NCBI GenBank assembly: GCA_933228675.1
Contig: OW121740.1
Span: 126,121,630 to 126,185,629 of the forward strand
DNA length: 64,000 bases
Source: Stomorhina lunata
Taxonomy: Eukaryota; Arthropoda; Insecta; Diptera; Rhiniidae
Direction: 5' to 3'
The position numbers and the translations under genes are program-made. Shown piece by piece: positions 11,491 to 23,050 of the stretch. The notes under the pieces were generated by a model that searched no databases, had not been told where the DNA came from, and saw nothing but the letters and a program-made list of their open reading frames with translations. The number at the start of each line of letters is the position of its first letter. Positions within the stretch are counted from its first letter, which is position 1.

Positions 11491-12053
11491 TAGTAATATG
11501 AGATCTTAAACGTATTTTTTGACTACTTTACTTTATCTGCATTTCGGTAGCAGTAGTAATTCTCACTGACAAAGTACTTAAATTTAAAGATACCCAGATG
11601 TAGTAGTTTTTTAATGACTGCAGGGTTTTTTTATATTTTTAACATAACTACCTATACTATTTTGTAATAATTTATTGCTACTCTTGTTCTAGTCTTTTTA
11701 AACACTGCACAAAAGTAGTTGACAACAGTTTCCATTGATAAATTTTATATTATCTTTTCTATGGTCTTTTGGCCAAAACTAATAAAATTAACTTTTTTAT
11801 GTTTATTTAAAACAGTCTTTAATCGAGCTTAAAACATTTAATTAATGGGTTTTATTGTCAAGATGTTGTTTGGGAAGAGGGAGGTTAATTATTCGAATTC
11901 GAAATCTTGTCTTTTTTTCATATGACTTTATTATTTATTTTTTATTTTATTGTTTAAATTGTATGAATAGCAGTTGGAATTTTAAATAGTTTATAACTTC
12001 TAAAAATTGTTTTATTCATAGATTTGAAAAAAAATAAGATAGATAAGATGCTA
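11491..12053. other. AT-rich spacer
   Basis: No supportable feature apart from a duplicated AGATAAGATGCTATAG at the junction with the next element (about 12040-12070). Confidence 0.5.
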
Positions 12054-12842
12054 TAGATAAGATGCTATAGTCGTTCAAGCCCGACCATATGATACCCTTC
12101 ACCACTGAAGTCAAATGTTTTTTTTTTTTCGTTTATAAAGACAGATATTTTCCAAATTTCGTATTTAAACAAAGATTATCCCAAAACTTATCTACTTACG
12201 ATATTTCCCTAAATTTGGCCTATATTGGAGCTGGGGTCAAAAATAGACCGGTTGTCCAGAAATTCAGCAATTACAGTTTTTACAAAAATTGTGTATACAA
12301 AAAATAAACATAAAATTGTAATTACCTTCGGATTTACGAGCATTTAAGTGATTTTCGTCTCATTTAGTGAGTTTTGGCTGAAGAGTTTGTACTATGGGAG
12401 CAATGATCAAATATGGGCCGATTTCAAAAAAAATTTTGTACAATGATTTCCGTGTATATAAGCAGTATTTGTTTTTAAATGCATGAAAATATGCTAATAT
12501 TTGCGGCCAAAATACCAATTCCTGGAAGTAAGACCTATGAGAGGTACCCAAAATAATGGACCGATTTAGACGAATTTAGATAGCCAAGGTCCCACTACCA
12601 AAATAATGGTCTGTGCAAAATTTCATAAAATTACCTTTAGAATTGCGAACTGTACTTTGATTACAAAGTTTAAATGGGGGTCCAGTCATCCAGCCAGCCG
12701 TCCAGACGGATGGACTGACATCGTTAAATCGACTCAGGGAGTGATTCTAAGTTTATTGTTATACTAAAAGGTGGGTCTAAGACCAATATTTACATACATC
12801 AGCATTAACTTATAACACCCTTTCCACCTATGGTGGTGAAGG
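12054..12842 (+). mobile_element. Dispersed hairpin-ended element, copy B
   Basis: Diverged copy of the family described at 5212-5981, in forward orientation. It has GCTATAGTCGTTCAAGCCCG near the start, ATACCCTTCACCACT at about 12099, GGGGGTCCAGTCATCCAGCC at about 12675 and the terminal hairpin ACCCTTTCCACC/GGTGGTGAAGG. The first bases differ from other copies (AGATAAGATG for AAGTAAGAAAG). Scattered mutations throughout suggest an older copy. The repeat F1 begins at once after its end. Confidence 0.72.
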
Positions 12843-12845
12843 AAA

Positions 12846-13510
12846 TAATCAGGAGTATTTAGCCCATACCACCAGTAGCCGACGAATTTTATGTAATTTT
12901 CGTAAATAATACGATCTTTAATAAAACTCGTGAAAATGAGTATTAAAATCATTCAGTTGAAATTTGGATGCTAACAGAGTCGGTTGGTGCCGCTTTGTTA
13001 AAGAAAAGACAAAAACAAAACAGGCAAGAAACAAATCAAAATCCAATTTATAGCAACAAAAACATGGTTCGAGAGAACAAAGAAATATAATTTCGAACAT
13101 TGTTGCCACGACACTATTATTTTTGTAAACATTGGGAATATTTTTGTAAATATTGGGAATATTTTTGTAAATATTGGGAATATTTTTGTAAATATTGGGA
13201 ATATTTTTCAAAACAGAAATAAATTCTAATATTAAACAATTTTAGATTTTTAGATATTTTCGATATTTTTCTTTGGAAATTTTTTCGATAAAAATATTTT
13301 TGTGTAAAAATTTTATTTTTATATTAAAAAATTTTCAAATCTTCTGTGGAAAAATTTTTGATAGCAAAATTTTCTATAGTGAAATTTTTGATAAAAAAAA
13401 ATTTCCTCTAGAAAAATTTTCTATAGAACAATTTTTGATAGCAAAATTTGCTATAGAAAAATTTTTGATAAAAAAATTTGCTATAGAAAAAATTTTGATA
13501 AAAATAGTTA
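12846..13510. repeat. Duplicated repeat F, copy 1
   Basis: A roughly 550-650-bp sequence closely similar to 17163-17704. Shared landmarks in the same order are CCCATACCACCAG(T/A)AGCCGA, ATACGATCTTTAATAAAACT, GTTGGTG(C/T)CGCTT(T/C)GTTAAAG, GGTTCGAGAGAACAAAGAAA and ACATTGTTGCCACGA. The tail contains a 21-bp minisatellite and then TTTTGATAAAAAAATTTGCTATAG-type AT repeats (13265-13510). The translations on either strand carry nothing recognisable. Confidence 0.8.
13115..13207. repeat. 21-bp TTTTTGTAAATATTGGGAATA repeat
   Basis: Four or five tandem copies of a 21-bp unit containing GTAAATATTGGGAATATTT. The paralogous repeat F2 has only two or three copies at the same place (17445-17490), so this is a copy-number-variable minisatellite inside the dispersed repeat. 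Confidence 0.88.
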
Positions 13511-13682
13511 AACAAAAATGGAGTAGAAAACTTTTTCTTTTTAAAATGTTAGAACTACACGTTGAAAAAAATACCTAGTTTTAGTTAAAAGTCTCAAAAA
13601 CGGCAACTCTGCCGACTATTTTTTTTTTTTTTTGTTCTGTTCTCTTTGCGACGACCCGTGGCTATAATGAAAAATAAAAAAG
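13511..13682. other. Spacer
   Basis: Short stretch ending in a T-run and TTCTGTTCTCTTTGCGACGA. Nothing recognisable. Confidence 0.4.
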
Positions 13683-13921
13683 CATATCGCACTTGATCAA
13701 CAAGAGGGTATTAACTCAAAAGTTTTAAATTTTCAATAGAGTCAAAAAAATATTTTATTTTACTGCTACTTTCATATAAAGAAGAGGGGTAAAACTGTAG
13801 TTTTTTGGCGAAATTATAGTGAAAATGATGTCAGATTTTTACACTACACATTAATTTCTTCTAAAAAGTGAAAATTTAAAAATTTTGAGTTAATACCCTC
13901 TTGTTGAACAACTGCGATATG
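13683..13921. mobile_element. 239-bp MITE with ~52-bp terminal inverted repeats
   Basis: The sequence beginning CATATCGCACTTGATCAACA at 13683 is matched in inverse complement by 13870-13921. The arms run about 52 bp with a few mismatches and share AACAAGAGGGTATTAACTCA. The interior is AT-rich and non-coding. This is the structure of a miniature inverted-repeat element. I could not define a target-site duplication with certainty, so its superfamily is open. Confidence 0.8.
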
Positions 13922-14389
13922 TAGCTTAAATCAAAGATTAGTTCAGTTGTTCTGAAGATGCTAAAAATATACGAAAATTTAATTGTAATATATTGGGATT
14001 CTAGAGCAATACAATTACTTAAATGGCCTATTTTTACAAACCTTTAAGGTCAAAGGCTCAAGTTTCGGACGTTCTCTTCTAACATAAGAGGGCCGTTTTA
14101 TTCTAATTTTAGCTTTTTCATGGTAATTGTTTTTTTTTCAAGGAGTGGGTTACTAGCCCGATATCTTAACCCATATTTTTATCGTTCTTATGGGAGAACT
14201 GGCGGCAAATGTAAGCTCACTACATTAACGTGTGTTAACGTAGTTGTCCGGGTCAGACCACGAGGAGGTCGGTGTCCACGGTTGAAATGAAGGATTATCA
14301 AGATATGTTTAGGCTTACCGAGTTAACACCAAATAGAACCGTTGCTTGGTATCCAACTTCCCCCACATCACCCACTTTTACTACAAATA
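13922..14389. other. Spacer with a slightly GC-richer segment
   Basis: Mostly featureless. About 14150-14370 is less AT-rich than its surroundings (GTCCGGGTCAGACCACGAGG near 14249) and looks like a relic of some element. It shows no family signature that I can name. The short open frame starting at 14272 runs into the ACT repeat and is not convincing. Confidence 0.4.
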
Positions 14390-14480
14390 CAATTAATATT
14401 GATATTACTACTACCACGACTACTACTACGACTACTATACGACTGCTATTACTATTGTTGTTAACACGACTACTACTTTT
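14390..14480. repeat. ACT/ACG trinucleotide microsatellite
   Basis: Degenerate (ACTACTACG)n tract with CTGCTATTACTATTG continuation, the same flavour as 11190-11490. It produces overlapping Thr/Leu-rich and Val-rich spurious frames on opposite strands. Confidence 0.85.
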
Positions 14481-15889
14481 AATCCAAAAATAATTATTCT
14501 CATTCATAATTACTAAATTATTGAAATTATGTATTTTTGTCTTCTGTAACCATAATATGTTTACAACACTTTACATTATTGTAAAATCTACTCAAAAACT
14601 AATTGGTTAAATGTTATGAAATATCCAAAAAAATGTTTCTTAATTTAAAAATCTTGCTTTCTTGCTTCATATACAATATCTTATAAAATCTATTGCATTA
14701 ATTAGTTTCATTACTAGTAAAAATCACCTTAAGAAATTTGCTAAAAAAAATGTAATAGCTTAAAAAAATAAAAGATTATCTTAAAAACGAAACACTCTTT
14801 ACAACATAAATTAAAATTGTGCCACATTTAATTTGAAATTTTCTGTGGCAATGTTCTCTTAACATATAACTTACAACATTTACCCACTACCTCTAAGTTT
14901 TTCATCATGTTTATAGCCTAAAATTTTTAAATTAACCAAAAAATTAAAATAAAATGAAAATCAACTAAATCTAAAATATTATATCAATGTTACAAAATTT
15001 CAAAATTGGGAACAAATTACAAAACTAAATAGGTAGAAAAAAACTTAAAAAAAACTAACTAAACACGCAAATGACACTATTTTAAAAGATCAGATTAATT
15101 TCTTTTTGCTTCATGAAATTATGAACCGAAAAAATTTCAAGACATCTATAAATAATCAATTAATTTATAAATGACTTGAAAGACTTTTAAAAATTACCAG
15201 AAATATGAATAAATTTTAAGCGAGACTTTGGCACGATTTTTCACTATTTTAAGTAACTCTTGTAGCAAAAGCATAATGGACTAGTTTGTTCCATTAAACG
15301 GAAGAAAACTTGTTTAATTCAAAAACAAAAAATTTCCTACTTTTTCTAATATATACAAATTGAATGAATTAAAGTTGGCAGAAAAAAAATGAGATTTTTC
15401 TTACCCGATAACTTAAACATGGTATTAAGGTTACTTACCAACATTTGCCCGGTTATAAATTTATGTTACATGAAAACATGATAAAAATATCAAATATCAT
15501 GTGGCTGTAACATACAAAAAATATGCGAAAAAAAGAAAAACTAAACAAATTTTCAAGAGATAAAAACTATTTTTAAATTTAACTAAAAATCGTTTAAACC
15601 AAAAAAAAATTAAGTTTCATTTAAAATTTAGGTGAAATTATTTACGATTGCAACATTTTTTTTTGAGTCACCTTTTGCCTTTTTCTGGGTGAGAAATAGC
15701 TAATTGCATTTTCAGTACTTTAATTTTTTAGTAGCCTTTGACAATTTTTAGTTTTAGGTTTAATACTAAGGGCACTCCCTTTTTAACAGCTGACTTTTTT
15801 AAGCTTTAAGATAATTTTCTTGATTATTTTGAAGATATCGCCAATTGGTTTATTTTTGCTTTTGTAAAATTTATATAAAGTTGTTATAA
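14481..15889. other. AT-rich spacer
   Basis: About 1.4 kb with long A and T runs and no gene, RNA or repeat that I can support. Confidence 0.55.
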
Positions 15890-16676
15890 ACAAGTAAGAA
15901 AGCGCTATAGTCGGTCAAGCCGACCATACGATACCCTTCACCACTAAGGTCAAAGGTGTTATTTTTCCTGTATAAAGACAAATATTTGCTAAATTTTGCC
16001 ATCATACAAACATTTTCTCAAAACGTATATATTCAACCTGTTTCCGTCATTTGGACTTATATGAGAGCTAGGGTCAAATGTGGACCGATTATCCGAAATT
16101 TGGCAAATTGTTACAAAAATTATGTATGCAAAAAATAAACTCAAAATTTTCATTATCTTTAGATTTACGAGCGTTTTAGTGATTTTTTTCTCATTTAGTG
16201 CGTTTTTGAAGAAGAGTTTGTATGGGAGCTATGGTCAAATGTGGACCGATTTCAACGAAATTTGGTACAGTGATTTAAGTTAACATAAGCAGTATCTGTT
16301 TTAAATTTCATGAAAAAATATTGATATTTGTGGCCAATATAGCAATTCCGGGAAGTGGGGCCTATGGGAGGTACCACAAATAATGGACCGATTTTGACCA
16401 ATTTCAATAGCCATGGTCCCATTATCAAAATTATCTGTGCCAAATTTCATCAAATTATCTTTAGAATTGCGACCTGTAGTTTGATTACAAGGTTTACATG
16501 GGGGTCCAGCCAGCCAGACGGACGGACGGACGGACGGACATCGCTAAATCGACTCAGAAAGTGATTCTAAGTCTATTGGTATACTAAAAGGTGGGTCTAA
16601 GACAAATATTTCTATGCGTTACAAACATCAGCACAAACTTATAATACCCTTTCCACCTATGGTGGTGAAGGGTATA
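15890..16676 (+). mobile_element. Dispersed hairpin-ended element, copy C
   Basis: Well-preserved copy of the dispersed family. It starts ACAAGTAAGAAAGCGCTATA, has CCGACC completing the 5' hairpin, and carries ATACCCTTCACCAC at about 15929. An expanded GGAC tract (about 16516-16540) is followed by ATCGCTAAATCGACTCAG, and it ends ACCCTTTCCACCTATGGTGG then TGAAGGGTATA. It is nearly identical to copy E over most of its length, which implies recent activity or duplication of these two. Overlapping open frames of 60-69 codons on both strands are shadows of the repeat. Confidence 0.82.
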
Positions 16677-17162
16677 AAAATGTCATAGTTTAACAGCATA
16701 TCGAAATTTACCCCCTAAATCAAAAAAGAATTATAAAATTATCATAGTCTTATAGTAGGAATGTTGTATGGAAAATTTGAATTAGCTTGTCATAGCAATA
16801 CTTTTCGTTTAGGAATTAGGGGGTTAGGTTTTAATCTTAAAATAAGATCGAATTTATCAAAAATCTGAAAATTCAGATGAATGGAGACCTCGATAGTATT
16901 TTTAAACAAGAAAAAAGTGGTATTACATCTCTATCTTCTAAACTGTAAGTCTGATTGCATCAGTACATATGAGAGAATTGTTAAGGAGGGCCCAAGCTAT
17001 CTCAATTTCGGATTTCTGGTTAATGTGTGTTTTTCCAGGTTGAATTATTGGGCGTCAAAGTAGACCACATCAAAAGTAGCTCTTTCTGTTACTACCCAAA
17101 ATGGTTGATTTTTCACATTTTGGAATGAGCTTAGAAAAACGAAGAAAAAATATGCTTAGTTG
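16677..17162. other. Spacer between element C and repeat F2
   Basis: Unique sequence with ACCCCCTAAA (about 16709) and TTAGGGGGTTAGG (about 16815) in inverted orientation, possibly the ends of an old short element, though the match is too brief to claim. No gene supported. Confidence 0.45.
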
Positions 17163-17704
17163 CAATTAACCAGGAGTAGGCGGCCCATACCACCAGAAGC
17201 CGATGATTTTTTACATTTTGGTAAATACTACGATCTTTAATAAAACTCGTGAAAATGAGTATTAAACCTATTTAGTTAGAATTTGGATGTTAACAAAGTT
17301 GGTTGGTGTCGCTTCGTTAAAGAAAAGACAAACAACAAAATAGGCAAGAAAGAAATTAAAATCCCATTTACAGCAACAAAATATATGGTTCGAGAGAACA
17401 AAGAAATATAATCTCGAACATTGTTGCCACGAAACTATTATTTTTGTAAACATTGGGAATATTTTTGTAAATATTGGGAATATTTTTCAAAACAGATATA
17501 AATTCTAATATTAAACAATTTTAGATTTTTAAATTTTTTAGATATTTTCGATTCAAAAATTTTTTTATAGAAAATTTTTTAATAAAAATATTTTTTTCTT
17601 TGGAAAATTGTTCGATAATAACTATATATTTTATAGAAAAATTTTGGATAAAAATATTTTTCTGTAAAAATTTTTATATCAAAAAACTCTCAAATCTTCT
17701 ATAA
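17163..17704. repeat. Duplicated repeat F, copy 2, interrupted by element D
   Basis: Second copy of the repeat at 12846-13510, with the same landmarks in the same order. It is cut off at CTCAAATCTTCTA where element D begins; in copy 1 the corresponding CAAATCTTCTG continues into GGAAAAATTTTTGATAG. Element D therefore landed inside F2, so F2 is the older of the two. Confidence 0.8.
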
Positions 17705-17705
17705 A

Positions 17706-18483
17706 ACAAGTAAGAAAGTGCTATAGTCGGTAAAGCCCGACCATACGATACCCTTCAAAGATGTTATTTTTCCTGTGTAAAGACAAATATTTGCTAAATT
17801 TTGCCATCATACAAACATTTTCTTAGAACTTATGTATATATTTAAGTTGTTTCCGTCATTTGGACTTATATGAGAGCTAGGGCCAAATGTGGACCGATTA
17901 TCTCGAAATTTGGAAAATTAATTACAGTTATTACAAAAATTATGTGTGCAAAAAATAAACTTGAAATTCTCATTATCTTTAGATTTACGAGCGTTTTAGT
18001 GATTTTTGTCTCATTTAGTATGTTTTTACAGAAGAGTTTGTAAGGGAGCTGTGGTCAAATGTGGACCGATTTCACAAAATTAGTACAGTGATTTCAGTTT
18101 ACGTCAGTAGTATTTGTTTTAAATTTCATAAAAAAATACTTATATTTGTGGCCAATATATCAATTCCGGGAAGTGGGACCTATGGGAGGTATCATAAATA
18201 ATGGACCGATTTTGACGAATTTCAATATCAATATTATCAAAAAGATTATCTGTGCCAAATTTCATCAAATTATCTTTAGAATTGCGACCTGTAGTTTGAT
18301 TACAAGGTTTACATGGGGGTCCTGACAGCCGTCCAGACGGACGGACTGATATAGCTAAATCAACTCAGAAAGTGATTCTAAGCCTATTGGAATACTAAAA
18401 GGTCTAAGACAAATATTTCTATGCGTTACATACATCAGCACAAACTTATAATACCCTTTCCACCTATGATGGTAAAGGGTATA
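17706..18483 (+). mobile_element. Dispersed hairpin-ended element, copy D
   Basis: Forward copy starting ACAAGTAAGAAAGTGCTATA with hairpin GTCGG...CCCGACC, ending ACCCTTTCCACCTATGATGG and TAAAGGGTATA. Relative to copies C and E it has lost part of the ACCACTAAGGTCAAAG segment and carries GTCCTGACAGCCGTCCAGAC in place of the GGAC tract. It is inserted in repeat F2. Confidence 0.8.
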
Positions 18484-18499
18484 AAGATGCTTTAAATTT

Positions 18500-19660
18500 T
18501 TCACTTTTTCTTAAAAAGTTTTCTATTGAAAGTTAATATTTTCTAAAATATTCGTAGAGAATGGGATTGTAACATAATTTTCATCCAAATTTCAAGTCAT
18601 TACAACATTCACCCTACTTACAGCATTGACCGAAATTCGTGTAATTTTCATGAGAATTTTTGAGTTCTCGAACATATAACAAAAAAATTAAGCCGATTTT
18701 GCTACTTTCTCAAATGAAATTATATAGCCCTATATATTCTTTTTAGATAAAAAAAAATATAGCGCGATTTTACAAACAAATCCAGAAAAATATTATTTTA
18801 TCAAAAAATGACAAATTTTCATATACCATAATTTCAAATGCAAAAAAAGGACAGTTGGGTTTAATTTTTTAAAATTATTTAAATTGTTTTTAATAAACAA
18901 TAAAATAGGCTTTATTACTGCAAAAAATCATTTATGTAACTTCTACAGTTTTTTTAGAAATCTGTGTTCAGAAATTTCTAAATTCTAATATTTTTCAATT
19001 ATCAAAAAAAAAAATAATTTTTTCACTTTTTACTAAGAAAATTTTTATAAAAAGTTAATCTTTTATTATAGAATAAGGTTCTAGGGATTTTTAGGGATTT
19101 TTGCCCAAATTTCAAGTCAATACAACATTCACCCTACGCACAGCATTGACCGAAATTGGTCTAATATTTATAAGATTTGTTTTTGTTAACATATAACAAA
19201 AAAATCAAACCGATTTTGCTGCTTTCTGAAATGCAATCATATAGCCCCAGACATTATCTTTAGATTTCATAAAATTAAAAGGAGAGCGACTTTATAAACG
19301 AATCCAGAAAATAGGATTTCATAAAAAATTACAAATTTTCATGTACCATAATTTCAAGTGCAAAAAAAGGACAGTTGGGTTTATTTTTTTGAAATTATTT
19401 AAATTGTTTTAAATAAACAATAAAATAAACTTTATTAGTGCAAAAAATCATTTATGTAGCTTGTAAGGGTTTTCAGAAATGTAAAGTCATATTTCAAAAA
19501 ATATTTTGTAAAAAAAACTTTTAATTGCAAAAAAAGGACAGTTGGGTTTCATTTTTTTAAATTATTTAAATTGTTTTAAATCAACAATAAAATAGATATT
19601 ATTAGTGCAAAAAATTATTTATGTAAATGTCAAAAATGATTATGTAAAAAAAATCAGAAG
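18500..19660. repeat. ~520-bp tandem repeat, 2.3 copies
   Basis: Two long units and a partial third. Shared landmarks about 520 bp apart include CAACATTCACCCTAC (18603 and 19123), CAGCATTGACCGAAATT (18623 and 19142) and AAAAAAAGGACAGTTGGGTT (18842, 19363 and 19529). The motif TTATTTAAATTGTTTTAAAT is followed by AACAATAAAATA in all three. The third unit is truncated, starting near 19520. The copies differ by scattered substitutions and small indels, so this is an old complex satellite fragment. Confidence 0.85.
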
Positions 19661-19922
19661 GCGAATGGGCCAAAACTTCAAATCCTCTGTTTTCCAAAGG
19701 AGGTCGAGAGTTATCATGATAAAAAAAATGAAGGCTTCCCTCTTACACTCTTCAAACAAGAAAGAAACCATTCGAAATTTTAATTTTATTCCATTTTTCA
19801 AAAAATTAGGCATTAAAAAACCCAACATAATTTATTACATTTTTTACCCCTTAAATATCCCAATTGATATGAGCGGGGTAGGTTTATCTATCGATGAGTG
19901 GCTACAAGTTATTTTGACATAA
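19605..19922 (+). other. 105-codon open frame, not recognised
   Basis: Begins inside the last partial satellite unit and continues into unique sequence, ending with MSGVGLSIDEWLQVI and a stop. The last ~15 residues loosely resemble the GISL-x-x-x-QW signature of PC4/Sub1-type coactivators, but nothing upstream supports that fold. An overlapping 62-codon frame exists on the other strand. I regard it as probably non-coding and list it only because most of it lies outside the repeat. Confidence 0.15.
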
Positions 19923-21388
19923 ATTAATCTATAAATAAGTGCAGCAGCAGACGCAACAATTGTAACTTAGAATTTTTTTCTTATCGACAAGAAATATATG
20001 AATTAAGTGCCGACATTAAAGGCGGCTTAATGCAAATTAGTTTTTTTCTTTCTTTAAACAGAACAAGAGGGGGAATCGTATAGAGAAAAGGTATCAATCA
20101 GTAGCAGCTAAATACTAAACCGCTTAGAAAAAAAGTAGCTAGATATTAAGCTTAAAGGTGTAATTAAAACACCCTGTAGAAAAAAAGCAGCTTAAGATAA
20201 GTGTTTCTTTAATGATAGGATAGAAAATGTATTTAAATTTTATGTAAATTCAGAAGTTAACGATTTAGATCTTAAGTTTATTTAAACAAGATTAACCCCA
20301 TTGGGACCAGTTACATATGTATATACATATGTACCTTTTACAAATAAAAACTTGTAAAAGGTCATCTGAAATACAAAAATGTTAAAGGAATATGTTTTTC
20401 TTATTAATGGCACCTTTTTCCTAGGGTTAAATTTTGGTACTAAGAGGGTTAATTTCAACAAACAAACAATAATAATATAATTTTTTAATATAAATTATTT
20501 AGTTAATTTTTTTCCAATTTCTGTTAATATTTTCAATTTTTGTTTAAAGCTAAAATCAGGTTTCTTTCAAAATTGTTGTTTCAACCATTTTTGTGTGTTA
20601 AATGCATTAAAAATAGAGATATTTATACATGAGCTACAGCTGACATTATTTTTTTTTTTATTTCTGTATACAATACTTTAACATCTCAAATCAATGTCAA
20701 CCATATTTGGTCAAATGTTTTTGACATATAAACTCAATTTTCTAAAACTCAACGTCTTTCAGGCTCTCAGACTTTCCGACTACTGTCAATATTTTAACCC
20801 CCTCGAGTTATAAAATGATTTTCGAGTAGAATTTTTAATTTCATTTATTGAATTAGTTAAGTTTTATTTCTGTATTTAAAATATTAGCTAGACTTAAGCA
20901 GCATATTAATTAACTATAATTTTTAAATATTTTTTGTATCTAATATAAAGCTTCTTTAACCATAAGCGGCAGAGTTCACACACATATTGTGTCTATATGT
21001 CTGGCTTTATATTGAAAAAGCAAAAAATTATAATCATATTGACGAAATACGTGTGGCAATTGGCCAGATGTTTAGGAATATAATGCAAAAATTAAAAGAA
21101 AAAACAATAAACAATTATATAAATGAACATTTTAACTTTAATTAAGAATTGAATAAATTAACTAAGCTTAACCCCTTAAGGGGAAATGACAATTTGGTTT
21201 CAGAAGACCAAAGTTGTTTAAGATTCCTTAACAAATACTGTGACACAAAATTCACTAATTTATAGTTTAATTTCTAAAAATGTTGCTATGGTATTAAACG
21301 ATTATAAAACGAGCCCATGCAATCATAGCCTTTTTCATTAATAAGGTAGTGCATAAAGAGGCCAATGGGAAAAAAAGGTAATATTAAA
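19923..21388. other. AT-rich spacer with local palindromes
   Basis: No gene supported. A perfect 22-bp palindrome at 20312-20333 (TACATATGTAT and its mirror) is followed at once by an 11-bp perfect hairpin, ACCTTTTACAA (20333-20343) with TTGTAAAAGGT (20352-20362). Confidence 0.55.
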
Positions 21389-22139
21389 ACAAGTAAGAAA
21401 GCGTTATAGTCGGTCAAGCCGACCATACGATACCCTTCACCACTAATATTTGCTAAATTTTGCAATCATACAAACATTTTCTCAAAACGTATATATTCAA
21501 CCTGTTTCCGTCATTTGGACTTATATGAGAGCTATGGTCAAATGTGGACCGATATCTCGAAATTTGGCAAATTGATTACAGTTGTTACAAAAATTATGTA
21601 TGCAAAAAATAAACTCGAAATTTTCATTATCTTTAGATTACGAGTGTTTTAGTGATTTTTTGTCTCATTTAGTGCGTTTTTGAAGAAGAGTTTGTATGGG
21701 AGCTATGGTCAAACCGATTTCAACGAAATTTGGTACAGTGATTTAAGTTAACATAAGCAGTATCTGTTTTAAATTTCATGAAAAAATATTGATATTTGTG
21801 GCCAATATAGCAATTCCGGGAAGTGGGACCTATGGGGGGTACCATAAATAATGGACCGATTTTGACCAATTTCAATAGCCATGGTCCCATTATCAAAAAA
21901 TTATCTGTGCCAAATTTCATCAAATTATCTTTAGAATTGCGACCTGTAGTTTGATTACAAGGTTTACATGGGGGTCCAGCCAGCCAGACGGACGGACGGA
22001 CATCGCTAAATCGACTCAGAAAGTGATTCTAAGTCTATTGGTATACTAAAAGGTGGGTCTAAGACAAATATTTCTATGCGTTACAAACATCAGCACAAAC
22101 TTATAATACCCTTTCCACCTATGGTGGTGAAGGCTATAA
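21389..22139 (+). mobile_element. Dispersed hairpin-ended element, copy E
   Basis: Well-preserved copy very close to copy C, sharing the CGGTCAAGCCGACC hairpin, AAGTCTATTGGTATACT and GGTGGTGAAGG end. It differs by loss of about 40 bp after ACCCTTCACCACTAA, loss of GTGTGGACC-type bases near 21712, and a shorter GGAC tract. The 67-codon minus frame matches that of copy C and is a repeat shadow. Confidence 0.82.
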
Positions 22140-22579
22140 AAAAATCTAAATTTATTAGATTTTACATTATTTAATCCCAACGCATGATGTTCATATTAAA
22201 ATCTGAAGAAATATTAAAAAAAATCTAAACTGCCACTATGTAATGCACAAAGTGGTTAATGGTAGAAAAAGTAATGCAAAAAGTAGTCGTTACGTTTTAG
22301 ATTAAAGAACAAATAATTTCAGTTTAAATGCAAAAACTTGCCAAATTTTTTAAGGTTAAGGTTTATCACAATTTTGGGACATCAAACATTTAATTAAAAT
22401 GTTTTACTGTAGTGTATTGCACTAAGATCCCATTTCATTACAATTATTTATTATTGTAATAAATAGTTTTTTGATAAAACCAAAAAATGTTGGTGGGGAA
22501 ACCGTTTCGATTGTTGGTTAGGATATCACATCAGGAAGATTATCCCTAATTCTAGACAGAGCGAAAAATATACATTATG
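22140..22579. other. AT-rich spacer
   Basis: Unique AT-rich sequence; nothing recognisable. Confidence 0.5.
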
Positions 22580-23050
22580 TATAGAGATGGGTTTAGACCT
22601 AGGTATTTACCTAACGCTGGGTATTTACCTATTTATACCCACCTTCATACCCGGGTATTTATCTAATTTCGGGTAAATACTCATTTGAATAACAAATACT
22701 CGTTGTTACGTAGAGCAACAGAATTTTGAACATTTTCGAATTTATCTGAGGTACCTCCTCTATTGGAATTCATTTACACAATGTCACAGGCGCTAAACAT
22801 AAATGTAATGGCAGATTTTGTCAATTACAAGGCCAGAAATGATTTTTGGGCCAAAACTTTTGTTTGGATGAAATTTCTCCAGTAAATTAGTGGAAAAAAA
22901 TTTGTGAAAGTACGCAATTAAGCAAATTAGATTTTCGAATTTTAACAGCTCCTAGTACTTCAGCTGCTTCTGAACGTCCCCTTAGCACCCACAGCTTCTT
23001 CTTTCAACTTTTTTTATTTTGATTTATACCCACATTTTGGGTAAATACCC
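22580..23050 (+). pseudogene. hAT-type element remnant with transposase C-terminus
   Basis: A frame at about 22920-22985 reads LSKLDFRILTAPSTSAAS then ERPLSTHSF. This matches the C-terminal dimerisation domain of hAT transposases, whose hallmark is a small-residue run followed by SER-x-x-ST. The upstream sequence (about 22780-22870: QALNINVMADFVNYKARNDF in one frame) is compatible with more of that protein but broken by stops and shifts. The left end TAGAGATGGGT (about 22580) resembles hAT termini. GGGTATTTACC near 22619 and GGTAAATACCC at 23039-23049 form an inverted pair. The element is short, frameshifted and dead, and the satellite at 23052 begins where its right end should lie. Confidence 0.6.

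Noticed and set aside
14150..14370. Retrotransposon coding fragment in the less AT-rich segment
   Set aside because: Translations in several frames gave no recognisable protease, RT or endonuclease motif.
16706..16830. MITE with ACCCCCTAAA ends
   Set aside because: The inverted match is only about ten bases with an indel and no target duplication.
19605..19922. PC4-like coactivator gene
   Set aside because: Only a short C-terminal resemblance (GVGLSIDEW), with the start inside a satellite unit and no upstream domain.
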